Positions 1 to 6,237 of a stretch of 9,128 nt of DNA are shown in pieces. Each line of letters begins with the position of its first letter. Position 1 is the first letter of the stretch. This stretch comes from Pseudarthrobacter sp. (GTDB lineage: Bacteria > Actinomycetota > Actinomycetes > Actinomycetales > Micrococcaceae): NCBI GenBank assembly GCA_013362385.1, contig JABFWC010000342.1, positions 1 to 9,128 of the forward strand, given 5' to 3'. The notes under the pieces were generated by a model. It was given only the letters and a program-made list of their open reading frames with translations. It was not told where the DNA came from and did no database searches. The translations under genes and the position numbers were made by a program.

Positions 1-733
1 TTTCGGTAGATGTCTTCCGGGCGGCGCCGACCCTGCGGTTCTGCACCCTCGCGGCCCAGATGAGGGCCAGCCCCACCACGAAACACAGCACCGCCGTGTA
101 GTTGATAACGAACTCGATCGCCCCCAGGGCTGGGGGGATCACGGGGAAGAGCAGCGTAAGGGCAACGGCCACCGAACCCAGTGCAAGCAGTCCGGCGGCG
201 ACCCGCACCAGGATCGGCAGCCGGTCCTGCACGGCGCGGACCATGGCCGGCAGCAGCGCGAGGGCCACGAAGGCGGGGTAGGCCCGGCCGGCAGCGCCAT
301 AGTATTCAACGAGCACGTAGTTGCGGGTATCTTTCCCCGCGATTGCCGCCAGGCCGGCAGACGAGCCCGCGGAGTCCATGGCCAGGAAGACCGCTACCAG
401 CACCACGGAGACGGCCAGCAACGCCACCATCCCCGTCCGTCCCGTGATGAGCCGGTAGGCGGCATCCGCGCCGAAGCCCTTGGACACCCGGACGCCCATG
501 AAGAAGATGGCCCCGAAAATGACAAAGCGCAGCAGCAAATTGGCGACGTTGATCCCGCCAAGGGCCTGGTCGATGATGAGGTAGGGCTCCTGGATACTCA
601 GCAGGATGGCCAGGGTCATCAGGGCAAAAATGCCAAAGAGGGAGCGGTTCTCTCCTCGGAGCGCACTGGGGATGCGGGCGGCGGCGATCACGCCGCAGAC
701 CGCAAGCGTTGTCCATTGCAGGGTTTCGATCAT
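1..733 (-). CDS. Polytopic membrane protein, C-terminus cut by window edge; resembles MAB_1171c-type putative transporters
   Basis: Translating the minus strand from the ATG at 733-731 gives 244 open codons to the window edge with no stop, so the C-terminus is missing. I see about seven hydrophobic segments, near residues 4-20, 33-46, 63-83, 101-119, 149-166, 175-195 and 204-227, followed by a basic stretch (RVQNRR). The pattern EPYLIIDQALGGINVANLL after helix 2 recalls the actinobacterial MAB_1171c-type putative transporter family, whose members often sit beside XRE-like regulators; this is from memory and not a database match. The start is supported by GGGAG eight bases upstream and by a four-base ATGA overlap with the stop of the regulator gene before it, which implies translational coupling. 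Substrate and function are unknown. The companion regulator suggests a sensing or transport role in the cytoplasmic membrane, which is inference. Confidence 0.8.
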   Translation of the reverse strand, partial: MIETLQWTTLAVCGVIAAARIPSALRGENRSLFGIFALMTLAILLSIQEPYLIIDQALGGINVANLLLRFVIFGAIFFMGVRVSKGFGADAAYRLITGRTGMVALLAVSVVLVAVFLAMDSAGSSAGLAAIAGKDTRNYVLVEYYGAAGRAYPAFVALALLPAMVRAVQDRLPILVRVAAGLLALGSVAVALTLLFPVIPPALGAIEFVINYTAVLCFVVGLALIWAARVQNRRVGAARKTSTE

Positions 734-1467
734 CCCAGGTTCTCCCAAATCTTTTCCGTTTGCGCCTGGTCCTGCTCCTGCCGGCGCAGTGTTTTGCCCA
801 GTGCTTGAAGCCTGTCACCGGCCAGGGCGGTGAGCTCGCCGTCGGACATGCTGTCCAACGCCGCCTGCCGGGCGTCCGGGGGCCAGCCGGCTTCCTCTTC
901 AGTGATGACGCCGGTGGCCACCAGCCCGTCGGCCGGGCCCACCCCGGCCGCCATCGCCGTGGCAAGAGCCAGCTCGGGGGAAAGTCGGTTGGCCGTCAAC
1001 TGCGCGGAGTAGTTCTGGGGAGCCACGCCCGTGGCGGCCGAGACGCGGTGGCGGACCTCGCCGTCGTCAATGGCATCCACCCAGTTCTTGACGGACGTGG
1101 CGTGCGGCGCCGGATCGAGGACGAACGGCGGGCCGCCCTTCCTGTGGCCATGCTCCATCGCGGGCCGGGCCAGTACAGCACGCAGGAGGTCAGCGGTGGA
1201 GATCTGGCTTACCAGTTCGCACCGCGTGGGCGGCTGCGGCGGGCCGCCCAGGACGCTGTAGGCGTCGAAGCCGGCCAGGGCCGTGACGGGATTGAGGTTG
1301 TAGGCCCGGCTGATGCTGACCACGGTGCCAATGGAGATCTTGCCCCGGACCAGTTGCTGGGCGAGCGTGGTCCGTTTGATCCCGGACACCCTGCAGATGT
1401 CTGCAGTGCTGACATCCGGGGCAATGCCTTGCAGCCAGCGCTGGAACGCCTTGGCGGGGATGGTCAT
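730..1467 (-). CDS. Putative DNA-binding regulator with two tandem helix-turn-helix units
   Basis: A 245-residue soluble protein. Residues 20-58 read as a classic XRE-like helix-turn-helix (ADICRVSGIKRTTLAQQL then GKISIGTVVSIS). Residues 126-187 repeat the same layout: W129 matches W11, STG-like turn ATGV at 145-148 matches VSGI at 27-30, AQQL matches SAQL, and GKIS matches NRLS. A proline- and glycine-rich linker separates the two units, and a polar, Gln/Glu-rich helix ends the protein (about 198-243). I chose ATG 1467-1465 because AGAGAG lies just upstream and the fold begins there; the open frame extends upstream to 1584, but that extension has no ribosome site and crosses both predicted promoters. 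The gene overlaps the downstream membrane-protein gene by ATGA. A regulator role is inferred from the fold and from the inverted repeat at its own promoter. Confidence 0.8.
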   Translation of the reverse strand: MTIPAKAFQRWLQGIAPDVSTADICRVSGIKRTTLAQQLVRGKISIGTVVSISRAYNLNPVTALAGFDAYSVLGGPPQPPTRCELVSQISTADLLRAVLARPAMEHGHRKGGPPFVLDPAPHATSVKNWVDAIDDGEVRHRVSAATGVAPQNYSAQLTANRLSPELALATAMAAGVGPADGLVATGVITEEEAGWPPDARQAALDSMSDGELTALAGDRLQALGKTLRRQEQDQAQTEKIWENLG

Positions 1468-1488
1468 GAAGTGCTCTCTGCAGAACGG

Positions 1489-1505
1489 TTGATCAGTCAA
1501 TTTTA
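1489..1505 (-). promoter_or_regulatory. Predicted promoter and inverted-repeat operator of the regulator gene
   Basis: On the minus strand TAAAAT (1505-1500) is a good -10 hexamer. It is followed immediately by TTGACTGATCAA (1500-1489), in which TTGA and TCAA form an inverted repeat around a four-base centre. The site would cover the start point of transcription (about 1493), the usual position for a repressor. The leader would then be about 25 bases with AGAGAG before the ATG at 1467. No good -35 is visible. Autoregulation by the tandem-HTH protein is inference. Confidence 0.45.
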
Positions 1506-1528
1506 CCGCGTCCGGCACGGCGTTGATT

Positions 1529-1556
1529 TTGCCCGTGGTCCCGAGTCGACTATAGT
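1529..1556 (+). promoter_or_regulatory. Predicted promoter of the ABC-F/exporter operon
   Basis: TTGCCC (1529-1534) and TATAGT (1551-1556) are separated by 16 bases, a reasonable housekeeping-sigma layout. Transcription would start near 1563 and leave a leader of about 90 bases before the ABC-F start at 1655. The predicted minus-strand promoter lies about 30 bases away, so the two promoters are back to back and could be controlled together. Confidence 0.5.
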
Positions 1557-1567
1557 TGTTGGTCGAG

Positions 1568-1606
1568 CCCGTTGGTCCGTACACCCCCCAAGTCCGGACC
1601 AGCGGG
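1568..1606 (+). promoter_or_regulatory. Leader hairpin upstream of the ABC-F gene, possible attenuator
   Basis: The bases 1568-1579 pair with 1595-1606 in a 12-bp stem with a single G-U pair (1572 with 1602) and a 15-base loop. The right arm is followed by GTTCTTTC, a short pyrimidine run, so the element could act as a weak intrinsic terminator or as a block to ribosome access. Genes for antibiotic-resistance ABC-F proteins are often induced through leader attenuation, which makes a regulatory role plausible, but no alternative pairing partner has been shown here. Confidence 0.5.
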
Positions 1607-1613
1607 TTCTTTC

Positions 1614-1658
1614 ATGCCCTGCAGCCCGGGGCGGTTCGCGAAAGGACCACATCGATGA
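1614..1658 (+). CDS. Possible 14-codon leader ORF overlapping the ABC-F start
   Basis: ATG at 1614 opens a 14-codon frame (MPCSPGRFAKGPHR) whose TGA at 1656-1658 overlaps the ABC-F ATG at 1655-1657 in an ATGA arrangement. It begins eight bases after the leader hairpin. A reinitiating or stalling ribosome on this frame would be positioned to influence ABC-F translation. Against it, there is no convincing ribosome site upstream (only GCGGG inside the hairpin arm), and a frame this short could occur by chance. Listed as a candidate only. Confidence 0.25.
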   Translation: MPCSPGRFAKGPHR

Positions 1659-3322
1659 CTGCGACCCTTGTTGCCAAGGACGTCTCCGGCGGCCATGGCC
1701 ACCGCGTGCTCTTTTCCGCGCTGTCCCTGACCGTCGCCCCGGGTGACGTCGTGGGCGTCGTCGGTGCGAACGGCGCCGGGAAGTCCACCCTGCTTCGCCT
1801 CCTTGCCGGCGTGGACCAGCCGCAGGAAGGCAGCATCAGCCTGGCGCCCTCCGACGCTTTTGTGGGATGGCTGCCGCAGGAGCACGACCGTATTCCCGGC
1901 GAAACGGTGGCCGGCTACATTGCCCGGCGGACCGGCTGCGCGGGAGCGACCACCGAGATGGAAGCCACCGCGGAGGCCCTTGGCGCGGGCGCCCCCGGTT
2001 CCGACGACGCCTATTCCCGGGCGTTCGACCGCTGGATGGCCTCCGGGGCTGCGGACCTGGAAGACCGCATGCCCGCGGTGTTGGCCGACCTGGGCCTGGA
2101 CGCCGGTCCGGACGCGCTGATGACCGGCCTTTCCGGCGGCCAGGCTGCCCGCGCGGCCTTGGCTGCCCTGCTGCTGAGCCGGTTCGACGTAGTGCTCCTG
2201 GACGAGCCCACCAACGACCTCGACCTTGCCGGCCTTGCTACCCTCGAGGCCTTCGTCAAGGGACTCCGTGGCGGGGTGGTGCTGGTCAGCCATGACCGCG
2301 AATTCCTGGCGCGCTGCGTGACCAGGGTGGTCGAGCTGGACCTGGCCCAGAACAGCGTGGCGGTATACGACGGCGGCTACGACGCCTTCCTGGAGGAACG
2401 GGCCGTGGCCCGCCGGCACGCACGCGAAAAATACGAGGAGTTCGCCGCGACGAAGGCCGACCTGGTGGCCAGGGCCCGGACCCAGCGCGAGTGGAGCTCG
2501 CAGGGCGTCCGCAATGCAATGAAGAAGAACCCGGACAACGACAAGATCCGCCGCGCGGCCAGCACCGAGTCCTCCGAAAAGCAGGCGCAAAAGGTCCGGC
2601 AGATGGAATCGCGGATCGCCCGGCTCGACGTCGTGGAGGAGCCCCGGAAGGAATGGCAGCTCCAGTTCTCCATCGGCACGGCACCCAGGTCCAGCGCCGT
2701 CGTCGCGACCCTGCGCAACGCCGTGGCGCGCCAAGGCGACTTCACGCTCGGACCGGTAAACCTCCAGCTCAACGGCGGGGAACGCATCGGCATTACCGGG
2801 CCCAACGGCGCCGGCAAGTCGACCCTCCTGCGCCTGCTGTTGGGGACGCAGGAGCCGGACGACGGCGACGCCTCCATGGGCGCGTCCGTGGCCGTCGGCG
2901 AGATAGACCAGGCCCGCGGGCTGCTGGACGGCGGCCGGAACCTGGCTGACGCCGTCGAAGCCGTGCTGGCGGACTGGACCAGCGCGGACGTCCGCACGCT
3001 CCTGGCCAAGTTCGGCCTGAAGGCCGACCATACGTCTCGCACAGTTGACTCACTCTCGCCCGGCGAGCGGACCCGGGCCGCCCTTGCCCTGCTGCAGGCA
3101 CGCGGAGTGAACCTGCTGGTACTGGACGAACCCACCAACCACCTCGACCTTCCCGCGATCGAACAGCTGGAGGAGGCGCTGGAAAGCTACGAGGGCGCGC
3201 TGCTGCTGGTCACCCACGACCGCCGGCTGCTGGAAAATGTTCGACTCGACTCCCGGTGGCACCTGGACAACGGCAAGGTCCAGGAGCTCCACCACAGCCC
3301 AAGCCAGGAGAAACAACCATGA
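1655..3322 (+). CDS. ABC-F family ATPase (ribosome-acting, possible antibiotic resistance)
   Basis: A 555-residue protein with two ATPase domains and no membrane helices, the ABC-F layout. Domain 1 has Walker A GANGAGKST (37-45), signature LSGGQ (159-163) and Walker B with D183 and catalytic E184 in DEPTNDLD. Domain 2 has GPNGAGKST (382-390), LSPGE (467-471) and D491/E492 in DEPTNHLD. The charged linker between them, about residues 250-330, corresponds to the segment that reaches the P-site tRNA in ABC-F proteins. Such proteins bind the ribosomal E site and either protect it from antibiotics or assist translation; which applies here cannot be decided. The start at 1655 has AAAGGA eight bases upstream. 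An in-frame extension from 1556 is rejected because it overlaps the promoter. The gene ends in an ATGA overlap with the exporter gene, so the two are co-translated. Confidence 0.92.
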   Translation: MTATLVAKDVSGGHGHRVLFSALSLTVAPGDVVGVVGANGAGKSTLLRLLAGVDQPQEGSISLAPSDAFVGWLPQEHDRIPGETVAGYIARRTGCAGATTEMEATAEALGAGAPGSDDAYSRAFDRWMASGAADLEDRMPAVLADLGLDAGPDALMTGLSGGQAARAALAALLLSRFDVVLLDEPTNDLDLAGLATLEAFVKGLRGGVVLVSHDREFLARCVTRVVELDLAQNSVAVYDGGYDAFLEERAVARRHAREKYEEFAATKADLVARARTQREWSSQGVRNAMKKNPDNDKIRRAASTESSEKQAQKVRQMESRIARLDVVEEPRKEWQLQFSIGTAPRSSAVVATLRNAVARQGDFTLGPVNLQLNGGERIGITGPNGAGKSTLLRLLLGTQEPDDGDASMGASVAVGEIDQARGLLDGGRNLADAVEAVLADWTSADVRTLLAKFGLKADHTSRTVDSLSPGERTRAALALLQARGVNLLVLDEPTNHLDLPAIEQLEEALESYEGALLLVTHDRRLLENVRLDSRWHLDNGKVQELHHSPSQEKQP

Positions 3323-5232
3323 GCATGGACCGCGTGGCCTGGAACTCGCTGCGCAACATCAGCACCGCCAAGAGCGGCTCCGGGCCGATCTCGAAGGAAA
3401 CACTGCGGCGCGTGCTGGCGTTCGCCGCACCGCACAAGGGCAAGCTCATCGCCTTCGTGCTCGCCTCGGTGGCGGGTGCCTTCCTGGCCGTGGCCACACC
3501 CGTGCTCGCAGGGCAGGTGGTTGATGCCATCATCGCCAACGCGGGCGTGGACACCGTCATCCGGCTGGCGGTGCTGATCGCCCTCGTGGCCGTGGGCGAA
3601 GCGGGCGTGGGCCTGCTGACCCGCTGGCTGTCCGCCACCATCGGCGAAGGCGTCATCGTGGACCTGCGCACCCGGGTGTTCGACCATGTCCAGCGCATGC
3701 CCATCGCCTTCTTCACCCGGACCCGCACCGGAGCCCTGGTCAGCCGGCTCAACAACGACGTCATCGGGGCGCAATCCGCGTTCGCCGGCACGCTGTCCGG
3801 CGTCGTGAGCAACGTAGTGGCGCTCGCCCTGACGCTCGCCGTCATGCTCAACACCTCCTGGCTGGTGACCGTGCTGGCCATGGTGCTGCTGCCGATCTTC
3901 CTCATCCCGGCCCGCCGGATGGGCTCGAAGCTCGCGGACCTGCGCCGCGAAGCCGCCGCGCACAACGCCGCCATGGGCACCCAGATGACGGAGCGGTTCT
4001 CGGCGCCCGGCGCCACGCTCGTGAAGCTCTTCGGCCGGCCCGACGACGAATCCCGCGAATTCGCCCTCCGGGCCGGCCGTGTCCGGGACATCGGCGTCCG
4101 CACGGCCATGCTGCAGTTCACCTTCGTGACGGCCCTGACGCTGGTCTCCGCGCTGGCGCTCGCCCTGGTCTACGGCCTGGGCGGTTGGCTGGCCCTCAGC
4201 GGCCAGCTGGCCGCCGGTGATGTGGTGGTCCTCGCGCTGCTGCTGACCCGGCTCTACGCCCCGCTGACATCGCTGTCCAGCGCCCGCGTGGAGATCATGA
4301 GCGCCCTGGTCAGCTTCGAACGCGTCTTTGAAATCCTCGACCTGCAGCCCCTGATCCAGCAGAAGCCGAACGCGGCACCCATCCCGGCCGGCCCCGTTTC
4401 GGTCGAGTTCGACAACGTCCGCTTCGGCTACCCGGCGGCGGACAAGGTGTCGCTGGCCTCCCTGGAGGAGGTGTCGACGCTGGACACCGGCGGAGGCGAG
4501 GAAGTGCTGCACGGCATCAGCTTCCGGGTGGAACCCGGCCAGACAGTCGCCCTGGTGGGCTCGTCCGGCGCCGGAAAGTCCACCATCGCGCAGCTGCTGG
4601 CCCGGCTGTACGACGTCGACGCCGGGGCCGTGCGGCTCGGCGGCACCAGGCCTGGGTCAGGGGTGGACGTCCGCGACACCACGTTCGATTCGCTCCGCGA
4701 CACCCTGGGGATGGTCACCCAGGACGGGCACCTCTTCCACGAAACCATCGCCTCCAACCTGCGCCTGGCACGGCCGGATGCCACCGACGAGGACATGTGG
4801 GACGTCCTGCGGCAGGCGCGGCTGGAGGCCATGATCCGGTCCCTGCCGGACGGGCTGGAGACGGTGGTGGGCGAGCGCGGCTACCGGCTCTCGGGCGGGG
4901 AACGGCAACGCCTCACCATCGCCCGGCTGCTCATCGCCCAGCCGCGCGTCGTCATATTAGATGAGGCCACCGCGGCGCTGGACTCCACGAACGAAGCCGC
5001 CGTGCAGGCAGCCCTCGGGGCCGCACTCGAGGGCCGGACCGCCGTCGTGATTGCCCACCGGCTGTCCACCGTCCGTGCCGCCGACGCCATCCTGGTGGTG
5101 GAGGACGGCCGGATCGTCGAGCGCGGAACCCACACCGAGCTCCTGGCCGCCGACGGCCGCTACGCCGAGCTGTACCGGACGCAGTTCGCCGAAGCGACAG
5201 CCGTGGCGCAGGAAGCAGTACCCGAGTACTAG
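3319..5232 (+). CDS. ABC exporter half-transporter (fused membrane and ATPase domains), multidrug/lipid type
   Basis: A 637-residue type IV ABC exporter subunit that would work as a dimer in the cytoplasmic membrane. The N-terminal membrane domain (about 30-335) has six hydrophobic segments starting near residues 43, 78, 157, 180, 265 and 300. The ATPase domain has A-loop Y371, Walker A GSSGAGKST (414-422), Q-loop Q468, signature LSGGE (524-528), Walker B with D548 and E549, and H-loop H580, so it should be active. Between the A-loop and Walker A there are 43 residues against about 25 in MsbA, an insert of about 18 (AADKVSLASLEEVSTLDT region). The start at 3319 has AGGAG eight bases upstream and overlaps the ABC-F stop. 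A rare TTA leucine codon (4957-4959) lies in Walker B. The substrate is unknown; the ABC-F partner suggests drug export. Confidence 0.93.
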   Translation: MSMDRVAWNSLRNISTAKSGSGPISKETLRRVLAFAAPHKGKLIAFVLASVAGAFLAVATPVLAGQVVDAIIANAGVDTVIRLAVLIALVAVGEAGVGLLTRWLSATIGEGVIVDLRTRVFDHVQRMPIAFFTRTRTGALVSRLNNDVIGAQSAFAGTLSGVVSNVVALALTLAVMLNTSWLVTVLAMVLLPIFLIPARRMGSKLADLRREAAAHNAAMGTQMTERFSAPGATLVKLFGRPDDESREFALRAGRVRDIGVRTAMLQFTFVTALTLVSALALALVYGLGGWLALSGQLAAGDVVVLALLLTRLYAPLTSLSSARVEIMSALVSFERVFEILDLQPLIQQKPNAAPIPAGPVSVEFDNVRFGYPAADKVSLASLEEVSTLDTGGGEEVLHGISFRVEPGQTVALVGSSGAGKSTIAQLLARLYDVDAGAVRLGGTRPGSGVDVRDTTFDSLRDTLGMVTQDGHLFHETIASNLRLARPDATDEDMWDVLRQARLEAMIRSLPDGLETVVGERGYRLSGGERQRLTIARLLIAQPRVVILDEATAALDSTNEAAVQAALGAALEGRTAVVIAHRLSTVRAADAILVVEDGRIVERGTHTELLAADGRYAELYRTQFAEATAVAQEAVPEY

Positions 5233-5675
5233 TCGCGGGGTTCCAGCCCCAAGGGCGCCGGGGGAGTGGCGGCGAGCACGGGCAGGATGTGGTCCGTCAG
5301 AAGGGGCGCCAGGTCCTGGGGAAGGGACGCGCCGCGGGTCAGCATGCCAAGGTCGAGCCAGCGGATTTCCGCGATTTCGGCGGCGGGCCTGGCTTCCCAT
5401 GTGCCCGGAGCCAGGAAGACCGTCGCCTCGATGTCCGTGGCGGCCTCGTTCGCGGCCTTTGCGATCCAGACGCCCATCAGCGACAGGTCCTGCGGGTCGA
5501 CGACGATCCCGACTTCTTCGGCCAGCTCGCGGGCCGCTGCCTGGACGGCGGTTTCGCCCGGCTCCGGCTTGCCGCCGGGATGCATGAACATGGCGGTTCC
5601 GCGCTTCCTGACGGTCAGGAGGCGGGCGGCGTCGTCGAAGACGCAGACGGCGGACACCACGATGCGGTCGTTCAC
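5229..5675 (-). CDS. Nudix hydrolase
   Basis: A 148-residue Nudix enzyme, the usual size of a single-domain member. Residues 35-57 match the Nudix box GX5EX7REUXEEXGU exactly: G35, E41, R49-E50-L51, E53-E54 and G56. These glutamates bind the metal that drives cleavage of a nucleoside diphosphate linked to another group. The upstream strand has the usual VVSAVCVFDDAARLLTVRKRG with a basic residue pair before the box. The GTG at 5675-5673 is chosen as start because GGAAGG lies seven bases upstream and it overlaps the DUF6314 stop as GTGA. A longer open frame to 5804 would run through the DUF6314 gene. The substrate cannot be assigned. The stop codon shares CTAG with the stop of the convergent exporter gene. 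Confidence 0.9.
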   Translation of the reverse strand: MNDRIVVSAVCVFDDAARLLTVRKRGTAMFMHPGGKPEPGETAVQAAARELAEEVGIVVDPQDLSLMGVWIAKAANEAATDIEATVFLAPGTWEARPAAEIAEIRWLDLGMLTRGASLPQDLAPLLTDHILPVLAATPPAPLGLEPRD

Positions 5676-6163
5676 ACATCCGCCTTCCGCACCAGCCGTG
5701 ACACCAGCAACAGGTCTTTGCGCGGCCCGGCCACATCCCAGCTGTAGCTGAACGCGTCCGGCCCCTCCCACGTGTACAGCACGCGGTAGGTGTCGGGGTC
5801 GCACCAGTGGGTGTCCAGGTTGGCGTCCGGGGAGAAGCTCATCCGGTGGAACGGCCGGCCGTCGGGAAAGAACACGTCCAGGGCGTCCGGCTGGCCCGAC
5901 GGTTCCAGGACGTACGTCCGGGACGCGGGGCCGGTGAAAGCAGGCCAGCGCATGGTGCCTTCCTCGGAAAGGAGCAGGCCGCCGTCGTGCGTGGGCGTGA
6001 AAAGCACGACGCCGGAAAAGGTTCCGCGGGTGCCATCCGCCCGGTCCAGGAGCTCACGCTCCACGTGCCAGCGGCCGGGCCGGTCCGGTGCGGTGGAGGG
6101 GTTGTCCGGGGTGCTGCCAAGGAGATAGGCGCGGAGGTCGGACTCCGGGGAGCGAAGGTTCAA
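5672..6163 (-). CDS. DUF6314 family protein of unknown function
   Basis: A 163-residue soluble protein that I recognise by pattern as DUF6314: LRAYLLGS near the start (residues 10-17), then W32 with VERELLDR, GTFSGVVLF, EEGTMRW, R-x-YVLEP, FFPDGRPFHRM and a C-D-x-D-TYRV segment near the end. The fold is probably a small beta-barrel; function is unknown. There is an extra proline-rich stretch (about 18-30) between LLGS and the Trp. The only start that keeps the N-terminal motif is TTG at 6163-6161, two bases inside the end of the tRNA-Arg gene boundary, with just one base between. No Shine-Dalgarno is possible outside the tRNA. The stop overlaps the Nudix start as GTGA, so the pair is coupled and may act together. 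Confidence 0.8.
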   Translation of the reverse strand: MNLRSPESDLRAYLLGSTPDNPSTAPDRPGRWHVERELLDRADGTRGTFSGVVLFTPTHDGGLLLSEEGTMRWPAFTGPASRTYVLEPSGQPDALDVFFPDGRPFHRMSFSPDANLDTHWCDPDTYRVLYTWEGPDAFSYSWDVAGPRKDLLLVSRLVRKADV

Positions 6164-6164
6164 G

Positions 6165-6237
6165 TGCCCTCGATTGGAATCGAACCAACGACACCGGCTT
6201 TAGGAGAGCCGTGCTCTATCCACTGAGCTACGAGGGC
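6165..6237 (-). tRNA. tRNA-Arg (anticodon CCT)
   Basis: The minus strand folds into a complete 73-base cloverleaf. The acceptor stem GCCCTCG pairs fully with CGAGGGC, followed by discriminator A at 6165. The D arm is GCTC/GAGC, the anticodon stem CGGCT/AGCCG encloses the loop CTCCTAA with anticodon CCT, and the T arm GTTGG/CCAAT encloses TTCGATT. It reads the AGG codon, minor in high-GC actinobacteria. CCA is not encoded. The next gene downstream starts one base after the discriminator. Confidence 0.97.

Noticed and set aside
1556..1654. Upstream in-frame extension of the ABC-F protein
   Set aside because: The TTG at 1556 lies on the predicted -10 element, has no ribosome site, and the ATG at 1655 has AAAGGA at good spacing.
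709..1746. 345-codon plus-strand frame across the regulator gene
   Set aside because: It runs antisense to the tandem-HTH protein and through the divergent promoter region into the ABC-F gene; no domain features.
1550..3031. 493-codon open frame antisense to the ABC-F gene
   Set aside because: Its sequence has no recognisable fold, and the opposite strand has intact ATPase motifs over the same bases. Long antisense frames are common in GC-rich genes.
3187..4512. 441-codon open frame antisense to the exporter gene
   Set aside because: Composition is dominated by Gly, His, Gln and Arg, as expected from the reverse of a hydrophobic GC-rich gene; no ribosome site or domain seen.
5676..5804. Longer N-terminus for the Nudix protein
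   Set aside because: It would overlap most of the end of DUF6314 and lacks Nudix-like sequence; GTG at 5675 has a good ribosome site and the GTGA overlap.
6165..6237. tRNA-Arg as an attachment site for an integrated element
   Set aside because: No integrase, no second copy of the tRNA 3' end in the window, and ordinary chromosomal genes on both sides.
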